64,000 nucleotides of DNA, taken from contig OY755251.1 in the NCBI GenBank assembly GCA_963576725.1, forward strand, positions 34,663,619-34,727,618, written 5' to 3'. The position numbers and the translations under genes are program-made. A model generated the notes under the pieces. That model saw only the letters and a list, made by a program, of their open reading frames with translations, searched no databases and had not been told where the DNA came from. This document shows, in pieces, positions 11,125 through 26,300 of this stretch. Every line of letters begins with the position of its first letter. Positions within the stretch are counted from its first letter, which is position 1. The DNA comes from Azorinus chamasolen (taxonomy: Eukaryota > Mollusca > Bivalvia > Cardiida > Solecurtidae).

Positions 11125-11189
11125 GCAACTTTCATTTGGAATTCAATGAAATGCACAACAGTCTGGATTTGTTCTTCTTTTCATTTCAG

Positions 11190-11393
11190 TACTGATAGTG
11201 ATTTGAAGGCAATGTACATGTGATTACCTGAAGAGGTTATTTTGCCTTGAATGATGGATGAGAAATTCTTGGGCCATGCGGTCCAGTTCCATGGACCAGA
11301 CTTCCTGCGACAGCTTCAACTGGAACAGCAAAATGTTCCACCAAATATATTCCTACATTTGCAGAAACATCTACCACAAGTCCCAGAAATCAA
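11190..11393 (+). CDS. TTC14: TTC14 exon 1 of coding region (coding from 11251), with 5' UTR
   Basis: A pyrimidine-rich acceptor (TCATTTCAG, ending 11189) opens this exon, so at least one non-coding exon should lie upstream. The reading frame begins ATGATG at 11251; either Met could be used. An in-frame TGA at 11248-11250 fixes the upstream limit. It encodes [20 protein letters not shown] and on to QVPEI, and ends at 11393 with two bases of a split codon before GTAACA. This matches the conserved TTC14 N-terminus in form (short helix with an FHGP-like motif). Confidence 0.85.
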
Positions 11394-14300
11394 GTAACAA
11401 TATAAGACTTATTTATTGTTAACCCTTAACACCTTTGCAAACAGAGCAGACACAGATCTGATGGCTCCTACAAGAGCCGTCTGATCTGTGACTACTCTGT
11501 TTGCCTTTGAAATGATATAGACCAGATTCTACATTTTCTGTCATTGTGCTAATAATTGCATTATAATTATTCTATCTAACCGATATATTCATACAGTCAT
11601 TATTTCTTGCATATAGGAGCTGTCTGATCAGGGTCTGCTCTGTTTGCTTGCTTGTGGCATAATATAGATCTGATTCTACAGTTTCTGTCTCGGCCAAACG
11701 CTCCTGTGTTTGTATACTGTTTTACATGTATTTAGAAAAATGATCTAATTAAGATTCATGATGTCATTATTTCTTACATGAATATATTGAACAGGGAAAG
11801 GGTGAATCAAATTTTCTTCATTTTGGATGTTAATGTGGTCTTTGTTCATATACCATTATATTAATTCATTTAACCCTTTTCCTCATATAAATGTGTTTTT
11901 ACGCATTTGCAAACAGAGTTGACCCAGATCACACAGCTTCTATAGAAGCCGTCTGACCAGGGTCTGCTCTGTTTGCTACTGGAATTAGATAGATCTGTTT
12001 CTTTACTTTCTAAAATGGCTATGATGTTCCACCTTCCATATATATTTATAACTAATTTGTCATGAATAGTCAGTAGGTATTGAACTTTGAAATAAACATA
12101 GAACAGTAAAAGGGTTAATAAATATTCATTATGTCATTATATCTTACATTAATATTCTTGAGGTTAAAAGTTTGAATTTTTAATTCCAAATATCATCCAT
12201 ATAAATCCTTTCCTAACCCTTTACTCCATAACTACCCCTTTCTACACCTTTACAAAGTAGACCCAGATAGGAGCTGTCTGATCAGTGTCTACTCTGTTTG
12301 CTTGTGGAATAATATAGATCTGATCCTTCAGATTCTGTCATGCTAAAAATTCTTGTGTTCATAGTAGCATTGTAAAATTTCAGTTAAGTGATATTCTTGA
12401 TATGATCAGAGCTCCTGATAAGATGCGCTAATTAAAACATTTTCAAGAACTCCTTTATTTCTCCACAAAACCCTAAACTGTGACCACTCTTTAGTATTGT
12501 CTTGAAGAGACGATTCTAAAGAGTGGTCACAGTACAGGGTTTGGTGGAGAAATGGTGATTTTATTATTTGGATACGCATAGGTAACTGTAGCTCTGTATG
12601 ATTATTTATTTCCTGAATGTTCATGGTGTAAAGGGTTAACCCATTACCTCATAGGCTATTTTGATACAACCTCTTTTAATAAATCTACCGAAAAGGATCA
12701 TTAAATAGAGAAAAGGAAAATTTCAGAATTTTGTAGTTTGAAACCATTGTGATAAATAGAGCATTTGCTCCTATAGGAGCAAATGCTCTATTTATCACAA
12801 TTGTTTCACAAAGTGACTATTTCAGAGGCGTAGAAAGGCGTATTTATGGAGGAAAGGGTTAAAAGGCTAACTTTGGACCTTCAAATTGAAAGTCATCAAT
12901 AAGTCCAACTTTATTATGTATTTCTCTGCATATTTCAGTGACCCACAGTTCATATTTAATGTGAGAAGATTTGTGGCGAAGAAGGCTGATATGCTTTTCG
13001 CTCCCAAGTCCGACAAGGACAAGGTGAAGATGATGCCTAATGATGATGAAGGTATGCTGTTAACACATTACCTTATAGGCAATTTTTAGATCCTACCTCT
13101 TTGAATAAATCTACTGAAAAGGAGCATTTACTAGAGATAAGGAAAATTTGAGAATTCTGGAGTTTTTTAAACCATTGTGATAAATAGAGCATTTGCTCCT
13201 ATGGAGCAAATGCTCTATTTATCACAGTGGTATCAGAAAGTGACTTATCAGAAGCATCAAAAGGCGTCAATATGAGGTAATGGGTTAATATAGGTATCCT
13301 ATTGATATAGACAACAGGTATCCTATTGATATAGATATTCTAAGCTGGTGCTACCCGCTCTGTTCTAAATCTTTATCTTGCTATTTGTGACCGGACTGTC
13401 ACTTGCAAACAGCTAGTAGTTAGATGAGAACCAGAGTAATCGGCCGCTCATTTGCTGTTTGCAAAAATTTGGAAAAGTATTTTCATGGCATATGTACATA
13501 CAAGAGTCAGACCTATGTGGATTTCAAAAGGAGCCGTCTGATCTGGGTCTACTCAAACACGTGAAAATTTGTTTATATGAGGAAAGCGTTAATATGCTTT
13601 TCACCCATATTGCTCTTTTGCTCAATAAGTCCAACTACATTATGTATTTCTCTACAATATTTCAAAAAATTTGGAAAAGTATTTACATGGCATATGTACA
13701 CACAAGAGTCAGACCTATGTGGATTTCAAAAGGAGCCGTCTGATCTGGGTCTACTCAAACACGTGAAAATTTGTTTATATGAGGAAAGCATTAATATGCT
13801 TTTTACCCATATTGCTCTTTATTTTTCAGTGAACTTCTTTCTTGCCAGGTATTGTCGTCTGCAAAATTTATGTTCTGCTGCAAATTTCAGTGTTTATATT
13901 TTTTTTTCATTTTCTTTCAAAAAGCATAATCCCAATATCATACTGTTTGCATAGGTTATTGCTGGTTTGCCATTTGCAGTGAAAGAATGCATATGTACAT
14001 GTATTCCAGAAAATATAAAATGGATTGTTTTCCCTGTAGATTCCTATGCTAAGATGCCTCCAATTGAAACATTCATGGGGATAGACCCACACACCTGCAG
14101 ACAACACCTACTCCATGTAAGTACAACATTTTTTTTGTGTCAGATACCTAATCTTTTGCTCCATGAATATTCATGCTAGAAATAATGGACATCATGAATA
14201 TCAATTAGATTTTAGATTATTATTAAAATGGCACGTGAACACAGGAAATGGACTTGACAGAAATGTTGGTATCAGATCTATATGATTTAATACGCAAACA

Positions 14301-17300
14301 GAGCAGACCCTGATCAGATGGCTCCTACTGGAGCCGTCTGTTTGCTAAGGCATTACCCCATAGGCTATTTTTATACCCAACCTCTTTGCATAAATCTACC
14401 CAAAAGGAGCTTTTTCTAGAGAAAAGGAAAATGTTAGAATTGTGTAGTACTGAAACCATTGTGATAAATAGAGCATTTGCTCCTATGGAGCAAATGCTCT
14501 ATTTGTCACAATGGTTTCAAGAAGTGGCTATTACAGAGGCGTAGAAAGGCATAATTATGGAGGAAAGGGTTAAGCGTTTACTCCATAAATACTCCTTTCT
14601 ACACCTTTGCAAACAGGGTAGACCCAGATGAGAGGGCTCCTATAGGAGTTGTCTGGTCAGGGTCTACTCAGGTTGCTTGTGATATAATATATGATTCTAC
14701 AGATCTGCCATTGCCAAAATTTCTTGTGTTCATATGCCATTATAAAAAATTATCTAATCAATATTCATGGTGTCCTTATTTCTTGCATAAATATTCATGG
14801 AGTAAAGGGTTAAGCAAGATTATATATAACGCTCACTGTCCCATTGTCTTTCAGTTGCACTTCTGCCTGTGGGTGATAAACATTTTCCTTCAAATGCGCT
14901 TGTCTTGATCAGTTTTCATTTCTCATTTGAATCCTGATGAAGCTCAGGTTAAATTGGGATCCACATTTGATAAAGATTGTGTTTTGAAAAAAACTTTTTC
15001 TTGAACTTTGAAAGTCTTTGGAGATATTTTCAAAAATTACATTGAAACGAAGACAGTACAAGTATAAGCAGAGCTAGGAGAAAATGCTTTATTTGGGATT
15101 TGGAAAACAGTGAAGATAGAGACCAACAGAGCTGCATATTATGAGATAAGATGCGTAAATTAAAACCTTTTAAAAAATAACTCCTTTATTTCTCCACCAA
15201 ACCCTGTACTGTGACCACTCTTTAGAATCGACTCAAAGAGACGATTCTAAAGAGTGGTCACAGTATAGGATTTGGTGGAGAAATGCCTATTTTAGTATTT
15301 GGGTACTTCTGTAGCTCTGGAACAATCTCCATATCAGAAATTTGGCACCTTGATACAGTTTTTCAGGTTAACACCTTACCAAGAAACACCTTACTAGTAA
15401 TTGCAAACAGCTTGGATCTAGAGGAGAATCAGACAGTTTCTCAAAAGCTTAAACAAACTGGGTGTAAGGGGAAATACACCACAAGACATAGTGATGTAGG
15501 ATAACAAATACATATACCTTTGGAGACTTTATAAAGTGAATTGGCATCTCATTGCCTGATTGGGATGCAAATGATTTGAAAAGGAAGAAATTCTGCATTG
15601 AAATCTGAATAAAAAGACAATTTCTGTAGATAATAATTTGTTATCATGCTACATGTTTATTTATGGCAGTCAGCCCGACAGTCAGGGTCTGCATTACAAA
15701 CAAAACATCAAATGTATCTTATATTGGGACATATGTGTGTTGCTGTTTGTTTTTTACAGAGTCTAGAGAACAAAGATATAGTTATTGGAGTGGTGAACTC
15801 AGTGCTGGAGAAAGGTCTAGTGTTGACTTTGCTCTGTCAAGACCAGGGAAAAAACAGGGACATTGACGACCTGAAAATATCTGTGAGTATGACCTATGAG
15901 AGAGGTCTTAACTCTTTCCCAGTTCTATGTATAGTCCCAAATTTCAATACCTACTGGATATTCATGGACAAAATAGTTATAAAGAAATATGGAAGGTGGA
16001 AAATTGTACCTATTTTAGAAAGTAAAGGAACAGATCTTTCAAATTCCACTAGCAAACAGATCAGATAGCTCCTATAGGAGCCCTCTGAAATGGGTCTACT
16101 CTGTTTGCAAATGCGCGAAAAAAATCTACCGAAAAGGAGCAGTTATTAGAGAAAAGGAAAATTTAAGAAGTGTGTAATTTTGAAACCATTGTGATAAAAA
16201 GAGCATTTTCTCCTTTATTATAAATTATAATATGAGCAAATGCTCTATTTACCACAATGGTTTCAACAGGTGACTTTTACAGAGGCATAGAAAGACGCCT
16301 TATGATGCTTTTGCAAATAGTTTGTATGTACACATATTAGGATTTTTACGTCACTTTAGTCCTGTCCTCCATGATTATGCCTTTCTACACTTTGACTAAC
16401 AGAGTAGACCCAGATCCTGCAGGAGCCGTCTGCTCTGCTAGCTTATGATTTAATTTATGATGTGAATCTACAGGTTCTGCCATTGCCAAAAATTCCTGTG
16501 TCCATTTGTTATAATTATAACAGTTAATCTAATTAATATTCATAATGTCCTTATTTTTTTACATGAATATTCATGGATTAAATGGTGAACAGTTTTTCAG
16601 TCTGATCAGGGTTTGCTCTGTTTGCTTTTGAAATAATATAGATATGATTCTATAGTTTCTGCCATGGTCAAACATTTCTGTATTGATTGATTTTAACAAT
16701 ATTTTATTCAATAAAGAAAAGGATTGGACACCAGGCATAGCTTCTATGTTCATATGCCATTACAAAGTTTGAGCAAATTAATATTCATGATGTCATTATT
16801 TCTCACATGAATATTCATGAAATAAAGGGATAATAACAAAATTATTGTGTACTTGTGATCAGCATCTGATGGCATGTATTTTCATTTCCCCAGATCAGTG
16901 ACATAATTTTGACTTTTTTTTTGTCATCCATAATTTTGACTTTTTTTTTGTCATTTCCCCATAGACTTCTCAGCACAGTGACATAATGTTTTGACTGTTG
17001 TTGTTTTTGTCTATTTTCAACTCGGTGACATCATGTTGACAAGTTATTTTTCTGCTTTCAGGCTTTTATTCCAGTTAAAGAGATTCCGGAAATGTTTCCA
17101 TCTCAGAATCCAGTTGAAGGATATCAGATCAAGGATTTCATACGAGGTGAAGTGATAAATATTTTGTTTTGTTGGGTTTGATATTCAAAACCAAATAAAA
17201 CAATCGATATGGGCACAGTAAAAGGATTGTAAAACGCCTGTAAACCGGAATTCTAGTAGAGAAGAATTTAGATACTTTTAGACTGGTGGCTGCCTAATGC

Positions 17301-20300
17301 AGTGTGACAGTCAGGAGCTTTCTGCATGACTTTCACCCTGCATTAAGCTACCACCTGTCTCTAAGACCGATATTTATGCCATATTGAAGGTCAGGTTAAG
17401 GGAGGATTTTACTGTATATATTTCAGAGCTGTAGATAAGAAACGATTTTTTAAAAAATCTAATTGAAATATTTTGATATTGCGCCACCAAATTCTATCTT
17501 GCTGTAACTCTTTAGAATCACTGCGGGGAGGCATTTAAAGTGGGTTGCAGCCAGATAGGGTTTGGCTGAGAAATTAGAGATTTTAAATAGATCATTTTGT
17601 ATCTTATCAACATTGCTGTATGTCTCAGAGCTACAGATGAAGGTGCATTATTACACCCAAATACTAAAATGGTCATTTCTCCACCAAACCCTATACTGTG
17701 ACCACTCTTTAGAATCGTCTCGAAGAGACGATTCTAAAGAGTGGTCACAGTATTGGGTTTGGTGGTGAAATGAAGAAGTTATTCTTAAAAATGTTTTAAT
17801 TTAACCATTCCCTCATATTAAACCTTTTGCACACATTTGCAAACAAGAGTAAACCCAGATCAGGTGGCTCCTATAGGAGACGTCTGATCAAGGTCTGCTT
17901 TTGACTTTTGACATGATATAGATCCTATTCTACAGTTTTTCTCAAAACAACACATTTCCGTAGAAAGTTTACATTTTAAAAATTCTGCTAATAAATATCC
18001 ATGATTTCATTATTTCTTACATGAATATTGAACAGAAAAATTGTTAAGAGTTTTATTTATGTGCTTTAGGTGTGGTAGTCAGTGTGAACCCAGAGACAGA
18101 AAGCGTGATTGTATCACTGATGGACAAACTCCTAGAAGGCTCATCTGAAGAAAAGCCGTCATTGGTGAGAATATGTGTTATGTTTGACTGACCGACTGAA
18201 TATTACAGACATGCCACACTTATGAGTCATTTATCTGTTACACTTGCGAGACAGTCGTTACACATTTGTGAGACTTAATGCAGACCCAGACCAGACGGCT
18301 CTGTTTGCTAATAGAATTTGATATTAAAGTCTATTTCTTTATTTTCTAAAATGGCAACAATGTTCCACCTTTCATAAATAACTATTTTGTCCATGAATAT
18401 TCAGTAGGTTTTGAAATTTGTAATATACAGGGAAAGGGTTAATGACAGAAGCCATTCAGTATGAATAGGCATAATGTCTGAGAGGATTTTGAATGACAAA
18501 CAGTGAGAAAAAATTGAAAGACACAAGAAATGTGGATGAGATCTGTACTATTTACCCGTTCACTGTTCTATGTTTATTCCTAATCTCCAATATCTACTGT
18601 CAGAATATTAATGGACAAACTGGTAATAATGAAATATGGAAAGCTGATCGTTTGTAGCCATTTTAGAAAGTTAATTCCATTAATAGCAAAGTTAATTCAA
18701 TTAGAAAACAGAGCAGATCCTGATCAGACAGCTCCTATTGGAGCCGTCTGATCTGGGTCTACTCTGTTTGCAAATGTGTGAAAATGCATTCATATGAGGG
18801 AATGGGTTACAAATTAATTTACCAGATTTCTTTCTTAAAACAATTTAAGAATGTTATTGTATTGTGGATTGAGCTACATAGATATTAACTCTTTGTCTGA
18901 TGAAAAAAAAATGTTTGCTCAGACTCTGATCTGCTTAACCCTTTCCTCCATAACTACGCCTTTCTACACCTCTGTAATAACCTCTTCTTGAAACCATTGT
19001 GATAAATGGAGCATTTGCTCCTATAGGAGCAAATGCTCTATTTATCACAATGGTTTCAAACTACAAAATTCTATAATGTTTCTTTTCTCTAGTAAATGCT
19101 CCTTTTTGGATAGATTCATTCAAAGAGGTTGGGTCTAAAAATAGCCTATGGAGGAAAGGGTTAAAATAATTTTAAATTTACTTTCAATTTGTTTAAAATT
19201 CTGAGAAACGACTGATTGACTGAGTCCCAAACAGCTTGGCTCCCAATAAGATGTTGAGTTTAGCGTCACTTCTGAATCCAAGATTTTTGCAAACGATAGT
19301 CATTTTGGTGATTAGCAGACGAAGGGTTCAGTAATATCGGGACAAGTTATAGGCAAATTGTATTCTGTCACTTGTTTGTCTTTTATTTTCAGCACTTTAT
19401 TATTTAACAGGGCACAAAATTTCTCAAAAATTTCACTCATCCTGCGATATAGACAAAGAAGGCAATACACAATGCTGACTAATCCAGCAATATTGACAGA
19501 GAAGAGCAAATTACATGCAGGACGAGTGAATTTTTGTCCCCTCTTACATTTTATTTTCAGCACTTTTTCTACATTTTATACAACCATAGACTATGTTTAT
19601 TTTACCATATTTTCTAACAGAAAACTATTGGTTATGAACCCTTTATTCCATAATCCTGCCTTATGTTTATTTCAAATTTCCATACCCACTGAATATTCAT
19701 GGACAAAATAGTTATATAATGAAATATGGAAGGTGGAACATTGTAGCCAATTTAGAAAGAAAAGAAACATCTATCAAATTCCATTGGCAAACAGTGCAGA
19801 CCCTGATCAGACGGCTCCTCTGAGAGACTGAGAACCATGTAAAATTTGATATGATACAGTAAAACCCCTCTAAACTGGAATTCTAGTAGAGAAGAATTTG
19901 GATTCTTTTAGAATTCCAATGTTTATCTCTTTTTTTTAGCTTATATTTTTGTTATTTCTTATCAGGTTTGAGTAACTGTTTTGAGAAAGTCGTATGCTTT
20001 GACTTTTGAGATGGAAAAAAACATTTAAATTGATGGAAGTAAGTACAAATGTTTGCAACAGTTTTCATTTTGTAACACAAAAGAGTGAAAAATTAATAAC
20101 AAAGTTGACTGTAATGGAGATGGTTTTTTTTTATATCATCCACAATGAAGCTTAACCCTTTATCTGGAGACGCCTTTGCAAACAGAGTAGACCCAGATCG
20201 AACAGCTTCAGTCGGAGTTGTCTGATCAATATCTGATCTGTTTGTTACGGAATTGTATAGATTTTTTATACAGTTTCTTCCTAAATAAATTCTCTAATAA

Positions 20301-23300
20301 ATAATCATGAAGTAAAGTATGAATGGAGTTACAAAGACGGTAGCGGCAGGGTTCCATTTTCCGGTTTCTTACAGTTCTAGTGTGTGACTTTTTTATTTTG
20401 TTATTGTAGGGTTTGATACATCAAGAAGACTTCCCAGTGGAGTACAGGTAACTTGCCGACACGTGCCGGTGTAGTGTATTGTATGTGCAGAGAAATGATG
20501 AGAAAAAAAATGCCTATTTTGGAAAAGAGATATTGAAATCAGAATCAAAGGAAAAGTAAGAAAGATATTGAAAAATTAGTATTGCCTGTAGAAGAACTAG
20601 ATCAGGGAGAGATGCAGAGGTAAATATTGAATTGGTACTTGGAAAAAATATGGTGTCGATTTCTGTGTACTTTAAATCACATCTGAAGCACCCACAAAAA
20701 AAATGTATAATTCTAGATCTTAAAGGCAGGTGGTATCAAACCAGTGAACTGTGTGTTGCATTAAGCAACCCCTGGTTTTAAAAACATTCATGTTTATTCA
20801 TTAAGTGGTTGCTTAAGATGGGTTTTACTGTATATATACACAAAACTCTAAGAGATAACATGTACATGTGTTGACTGCAAGGAGAACAATTTGACATGAA
20901 CCTATACAGCCTTACCTTTGATGTAAAACCCCAAACAAATTCACAGACTTATAGTAAAACCTCTCTATAACGGCCACTAAATTACATCAGTTATTATGTG
21001 TTAAAGGCAGGTGACTGCTTAAAGCAAGGTATAAAGCAGCCACCTGCCCTAAATACCAACTGATTAACACAATTTAGTGGTCATTATAGAGAGGTTTTAT
21101 TGTACCTGTAAAGTTGTTGGCCATTCAAGTATTCCCCCTTTACTCATGTATATGCATATCAGAAATAATGATTATGAATAGGAATTAATATTTCATAATG
21201 ACATCATATATGCAAGACGATTTTAATATGGAAGAAATGAGAAATGGATCTATATTATTTCATAAGTCCACAGTGCAGACCCAGGTGAGATGGCTTCTAC
21301 AGGAGCTGTCTGATCTGAGTCTATTCTGTTTGAAAATGTGCTAATAGGTGTTTATATGGAATACAGCTTTATTGTTGTTACAATGTTGTATCTCCATGTT
21401 GGTTTAAAGAACTGAATCTAGTCAATTTGAATGTGAGACAGAATACTTAACACTTTTAGTCGACTGTATTTCTGAAATGTTGCATTTCTTATAATTCATT
21501 ATGGATGACATGACACCAGCATACCTGAAGAAACAACATATATATAACATGACCTGATTGTATTTGCAGGAGGAAACTGCACATAAGGGGCTTGACCTTT
21601 GATGAACTCCTGAACTCGATCTTGGGGTTCACTAACCCCGGAAGTGTGCCTTTCCTGCTTGGTGTGATGGGACAGAAGCAAGAGGCCTCCCTGCTGAGGG
21701 GTCTGAACAGGTAACTGTGTTTAACTTGCTCCAATTTTTGGCTTTCCCATATGTACTACATTCTTCTTATTTGATCACTGAGCAGGAAGTGTATGGTGTC
21801 ATTTTCAGTAAAAACTCAATATTACGAAATTTTTGTAATTAAGAATTTATGTCTTTGTTGGCAGGTGGCTGCTTAATGCGGGAAGAAAGTCATGCAGACT
21901 TCCACCCTGCATTAAGCTGCCACCTGTGTTAAAGATCACAAATGGTACATATTTGAGAGTTTGTAGTATCCAGTTTTTACTGTAGTTTCATATTTGTAAT
22001 CTTCTTTCTGACCCAGGCTATGAAAGCCTTTTTTGTTCCCTTTGACTTTCAAAGATTGCAGTCCTTTGTAACTAGTTAACTCTTCAACTGATGGTTGTTC
22101 ATTTAACCCATTCCCTCATAGGCTATTTTTAGATCCAACCTCTTTGGATAAATCTACCGAAAAGGAGAATTTACTAAAGAAAAGTTACTTGAAATTGTTC
22201 TGATTCTGACTCGAACCTCTGTTATCTCGAAGTAATCTATATGGTCTCTTGAAGTTCAATATATCGAAGTTCCAACTGTATAGTATCCTTAGGGATGAAC
22301 ACCTGACCATTTTTTATCTCTTTTGCAAATAGTTTTGATCTGGATATGATGTAAGTTGACCTCTGTTGAGGTAGTTAAACTTTTCCCTGTTCAATATTCA
22401 TGTAAGAAATAATGACATCATGAATAGCTACTAGCTGGAATTGTATACTGAAAACTTATTTTGCTTTGAAAAATATTTTGCTTTGGCTAAAACTGTAGAA
22501 TCAGATCTGTTTCATGTCAAAGGCAAACAGAGCAGACCCTGATCAGATGGCTCCTGCAGGAGCCATCTGATCTGGGTCTACTCTGTTTGCAAATGCATGA
22601 AAAGGTGTTTAAATGAGGAAAAGGGTTAAACCTTTCCCTAACTAGTATTCATGTTGGAAATATTTACACCTTGAACTTTTATTAGATGAAATTTTATAAT
22701 GGCATAATTCAGAGCTCCAGATACGATGCATAAATTAACATTTTCAAGAATAACTCCTTTATTTCTCCACCAAACCCTATATTGTGACCACTCTTTAGAA
22801 TCGTCTCTTCTCACAGTATAGCGTTTGGTGGAGAAATGACAATTTTAGAATTTTGATACGCACGTTTATCTGTAGCTCTGGGCATATGTACATAGGATGT
22901 TTTGGTAATGGAAGGAAGTGTAGAATCAGATCTATTATAATTTCATATGCAAACAAATCAAATCCTGCTCGGATCTACTCTGTTTGGAAAGGTGTGAAAA
23001 AGTTTTGTATGAAGGGAAGGGTTAGCTGATTGACATTTGTAGAGTCAGTAAACCCTTTCTCTAACGACCACTTAATTACATCAAGTATTTTGTGTTAGAG
23101 GCAGGTGGTTGCTTAAAACAAGGTAAAAATAAAACAGAACGCTTTTACCTTGCTTTAAGCTGTCGCCAGCCCTAAATACCAACTAATTAACACAATTTAG
23201 TGACTGTTATAGAGAGGTTTTACTGCACACTATTTGGAAAGGTGTGAAAAAGTTTGGTATGAAAGGTTAACTGATTGACATTTGTATAGTATATTTGGGG

Positions 23301-26300
23301 AAGAGAGAGAGAGAGAGAGAATGTAGGATGTCAGAACTGAATCGGACAGCAATTTGCTCTAATGTAGTGATAGCTCATGTTAATCTTGTTAATGATTCTT
23401 ACTTGTGAGTATTTATTTTGCTTTAGTCTGAACATCCCTGACAAGGAGTATGCGGACAGTTTACGTAAAGTGCAGTCCCAGAAATGGGCCTATCAGAGGT
23501 AAGTTTTGTTTTATTGTCTGGATGGTATTAGTTTCTTGTTGTGAAAATACGTTTATATGAAGGAAAGGGTTTACAATAGACCCTGACCAATAGAATTCTG
23601 TGCATGAAAAGTTGTCCTTTGCAGCTTTTGGGTTTATTTCATCAATGTAAATTTTATCTGACTTATGACTTAAGTGTATGGCCAAATATACAAATGTAAG
23701 GTCAAGTTCCAGCATATTTATTTTTTTTCTCTGGGTTGTGTGTGGAGAACAGAGAGGTTTTTTTCTAGCTATAGTTACCATTCATTTATAAATGTGTAGT
23801 TTTTAAACCATTGTGATAAATAGAGCATTTGCTCCTATGGAGCAAAGGCTTTATTTATCACAATGGTTTCAAAAGTGACCTTTACAGAAGCGTCAAAAGG
23901 CATCAATATGAGGGAATGGTTTAAAAGAATGATTTTTCACAAGCAGATTTCGAAATGGCATTATCCCAAGTGGTTGCTTGTACAAGTTTGATGGTAAGAC
24001 TAATTGTAGTATAGATTTATATATTTGGAGGTAGAGGAAAAAGGTTTTGATTGTAAAAAAATTAAACTTGCTCATTCTATTGTGTTTCTGTTTTTATTGC
24101 TCTCTGTACCTTTTTATTTGTAGTGTTGCCCAGGGCATTGCCTACTTCAAAGAAGGACGTCAAACAGAGGCAATGCAGCAGCTGAACAGAGCCCTTCAGA
24201 TAGACAAGACCAATGTGGAGGCCCTCGTCGCCCGCGGAGCCCTGTAAGTCAAGCTTTGTGCCACCTCACTGCAACTTTGACAAAGGAACACTCATTTCAT
24301 TTGCAAAAATGATCTGGGTCTATTCTGTTTGCAGAGGTGTCAGATTGCAAAGGCATCTGTATGGAGTAAAAGATTAAGCTATCACCTGATTTAACCCTTC
24401 ACTTGCTATTCACGTCAATATACCTACCTGTAAATAGTGAAGGAGCTGTCTCATCAGGGTCTGCACTATTTACTAGTTGATTGTGCAACCAGTGCACTCC
24501 ACAGCAGTGATTTCACAGCGAAATACGTGTACACAGTGAAGAAATATGTCATTATACAACAGGGCATTGGTAAAGAAGGAGAAATGTATTTTAAAATTCA
24601 GCAAGAGAAGGATTAAGACTACAATAATGCCCTATATTGCCTGGAACTCCAGTATGCATCACATGTGGAAGAGTGTGTAGTTATCCATTTACGTCATGAA
24701 TTTTCATGTAAGAAATAATAACATCATGAATATTAATTAGCTGAATTTTTATAATAACATTATAATGACATCACAGTTCAAGCTAGAGCTCTCCATCAGG
24801 GAGAAGTTTGGTAGAGTTCAGGGAGAAGTTGGCCCTGATTTTGTTTCTCCAAATATGATCTATATATTTAACCTTTTACTCAATAAATACACCTTTTCTA
24901 TACCTTTGCAAACAGAGTAGACCCAGCTCTTATAAGAACAGCTCTTATAGGAACCATCTGCACTGTTTGCTTTATATGGAATGATATATATCAGGCCCGA
25001 GGTTAAAAAACTTCTTACTTGAGTCTGAGATCATTCTCAAGCATCTGATTGGTCAGATTCTGAGCATGCTCAGAATCTGACCAATCAGATACTTGAGAAT
25101 GATCTCAGACTCAGACTCAGAAAGTTTTATAATCTTGGACCCTGATTCTACAGTTTCTGCTTTAGTGAAAGTTTCATGTGTTAATACGCCATTTTAAAAT
25201 TAACATTATTAATAATCATGATGTCATCCAACAAGAATATTCATAGGGTAAAGGGATAAATGTTTCTCTCAGCGCAAAACAGTGAGAAGTCAGCAGGGTT
25301 AGAAAGACCTCTACACCCAAAATGTCCTCTGATCTGGGTCTTCACTGTTTGTAATTGTGTCAAACGTTATCTCTAATACATATACTAATTCTCATGCAGT
25401 TCCATTTTATTTGAGATTTTGACAGCTCTTCTGTTTTGCATGATTTCTTCAGGTATGCTAACAATGAGAGCTACTCTAGAGCTCTACAGGACTTTGAGGA
25501 AGCCTTGGAAGTCAATCCCAAGCATCCTAATGCTATAAAATACATGCATGAGACGCTGCTGGCCAAAGGAAAATGGTAAAGTACAGGGTCATTTTACCCT
25601 TTACTCCATAAATACGCCTTTCTATGCCTTAGCAAAAGAGTGGACCCAGACCGAACGGCTCCTGCCAGAGCTGTCTGGTCAGGGTCTGCTCTGTTTGCTT
25701 ATGGAATTATATAGATCTTACAGTTTTTGCCATGGCCAAGAATTGTCTTGTTAATATGCTATAATTAATATTCATATACATGTATATATTATTTCTAACA
25801 TGAATATTCGTGGAGTAAAGGGATATTGTTTGGACGATTTCGATATCTACTTGTAGCATATTTATTAGTCAAAAGACGGCACTGACACTTAATGATATGT
25901 GACAGAGATCAAAGAATGACAAGCAAGCCAATTAACCCTTTCCTCCATAAATACACCTTTCTAGAACTCTGTAGAAGTCACTAAATGAAACCATTGTGAT
26001 AAATAGAGCATTTGCTCCTATAGGAGCAAATGCTCTATTTATCACAATGGTTTCAAACTACAAAATTCTAAAAAATTTACTTTTCTCTAGTAAATGCTCC
26101 TTTTGGGTAGATTCATTCAAAGAGGTTGGATCTAAAATAGCCTATGGAGGAAGGGGTTAACTGGACCAGACTTGCAGCAATTATTATGGTCACTTTGGAT
26201 TAGATTGCTCTTTATAAATATCTATTAGTATACATATATAAAACATATAAATAATCGCTTGAAAGTATTCTTGGTAAACGGCACCTGGTTTAAATGGTCA

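Noticed and set aside
15646..16068. 140-codon open frame in TTC14
   Set aside because: Only 15760-15882 is exon; the rest reads into introns and a TTAA element.
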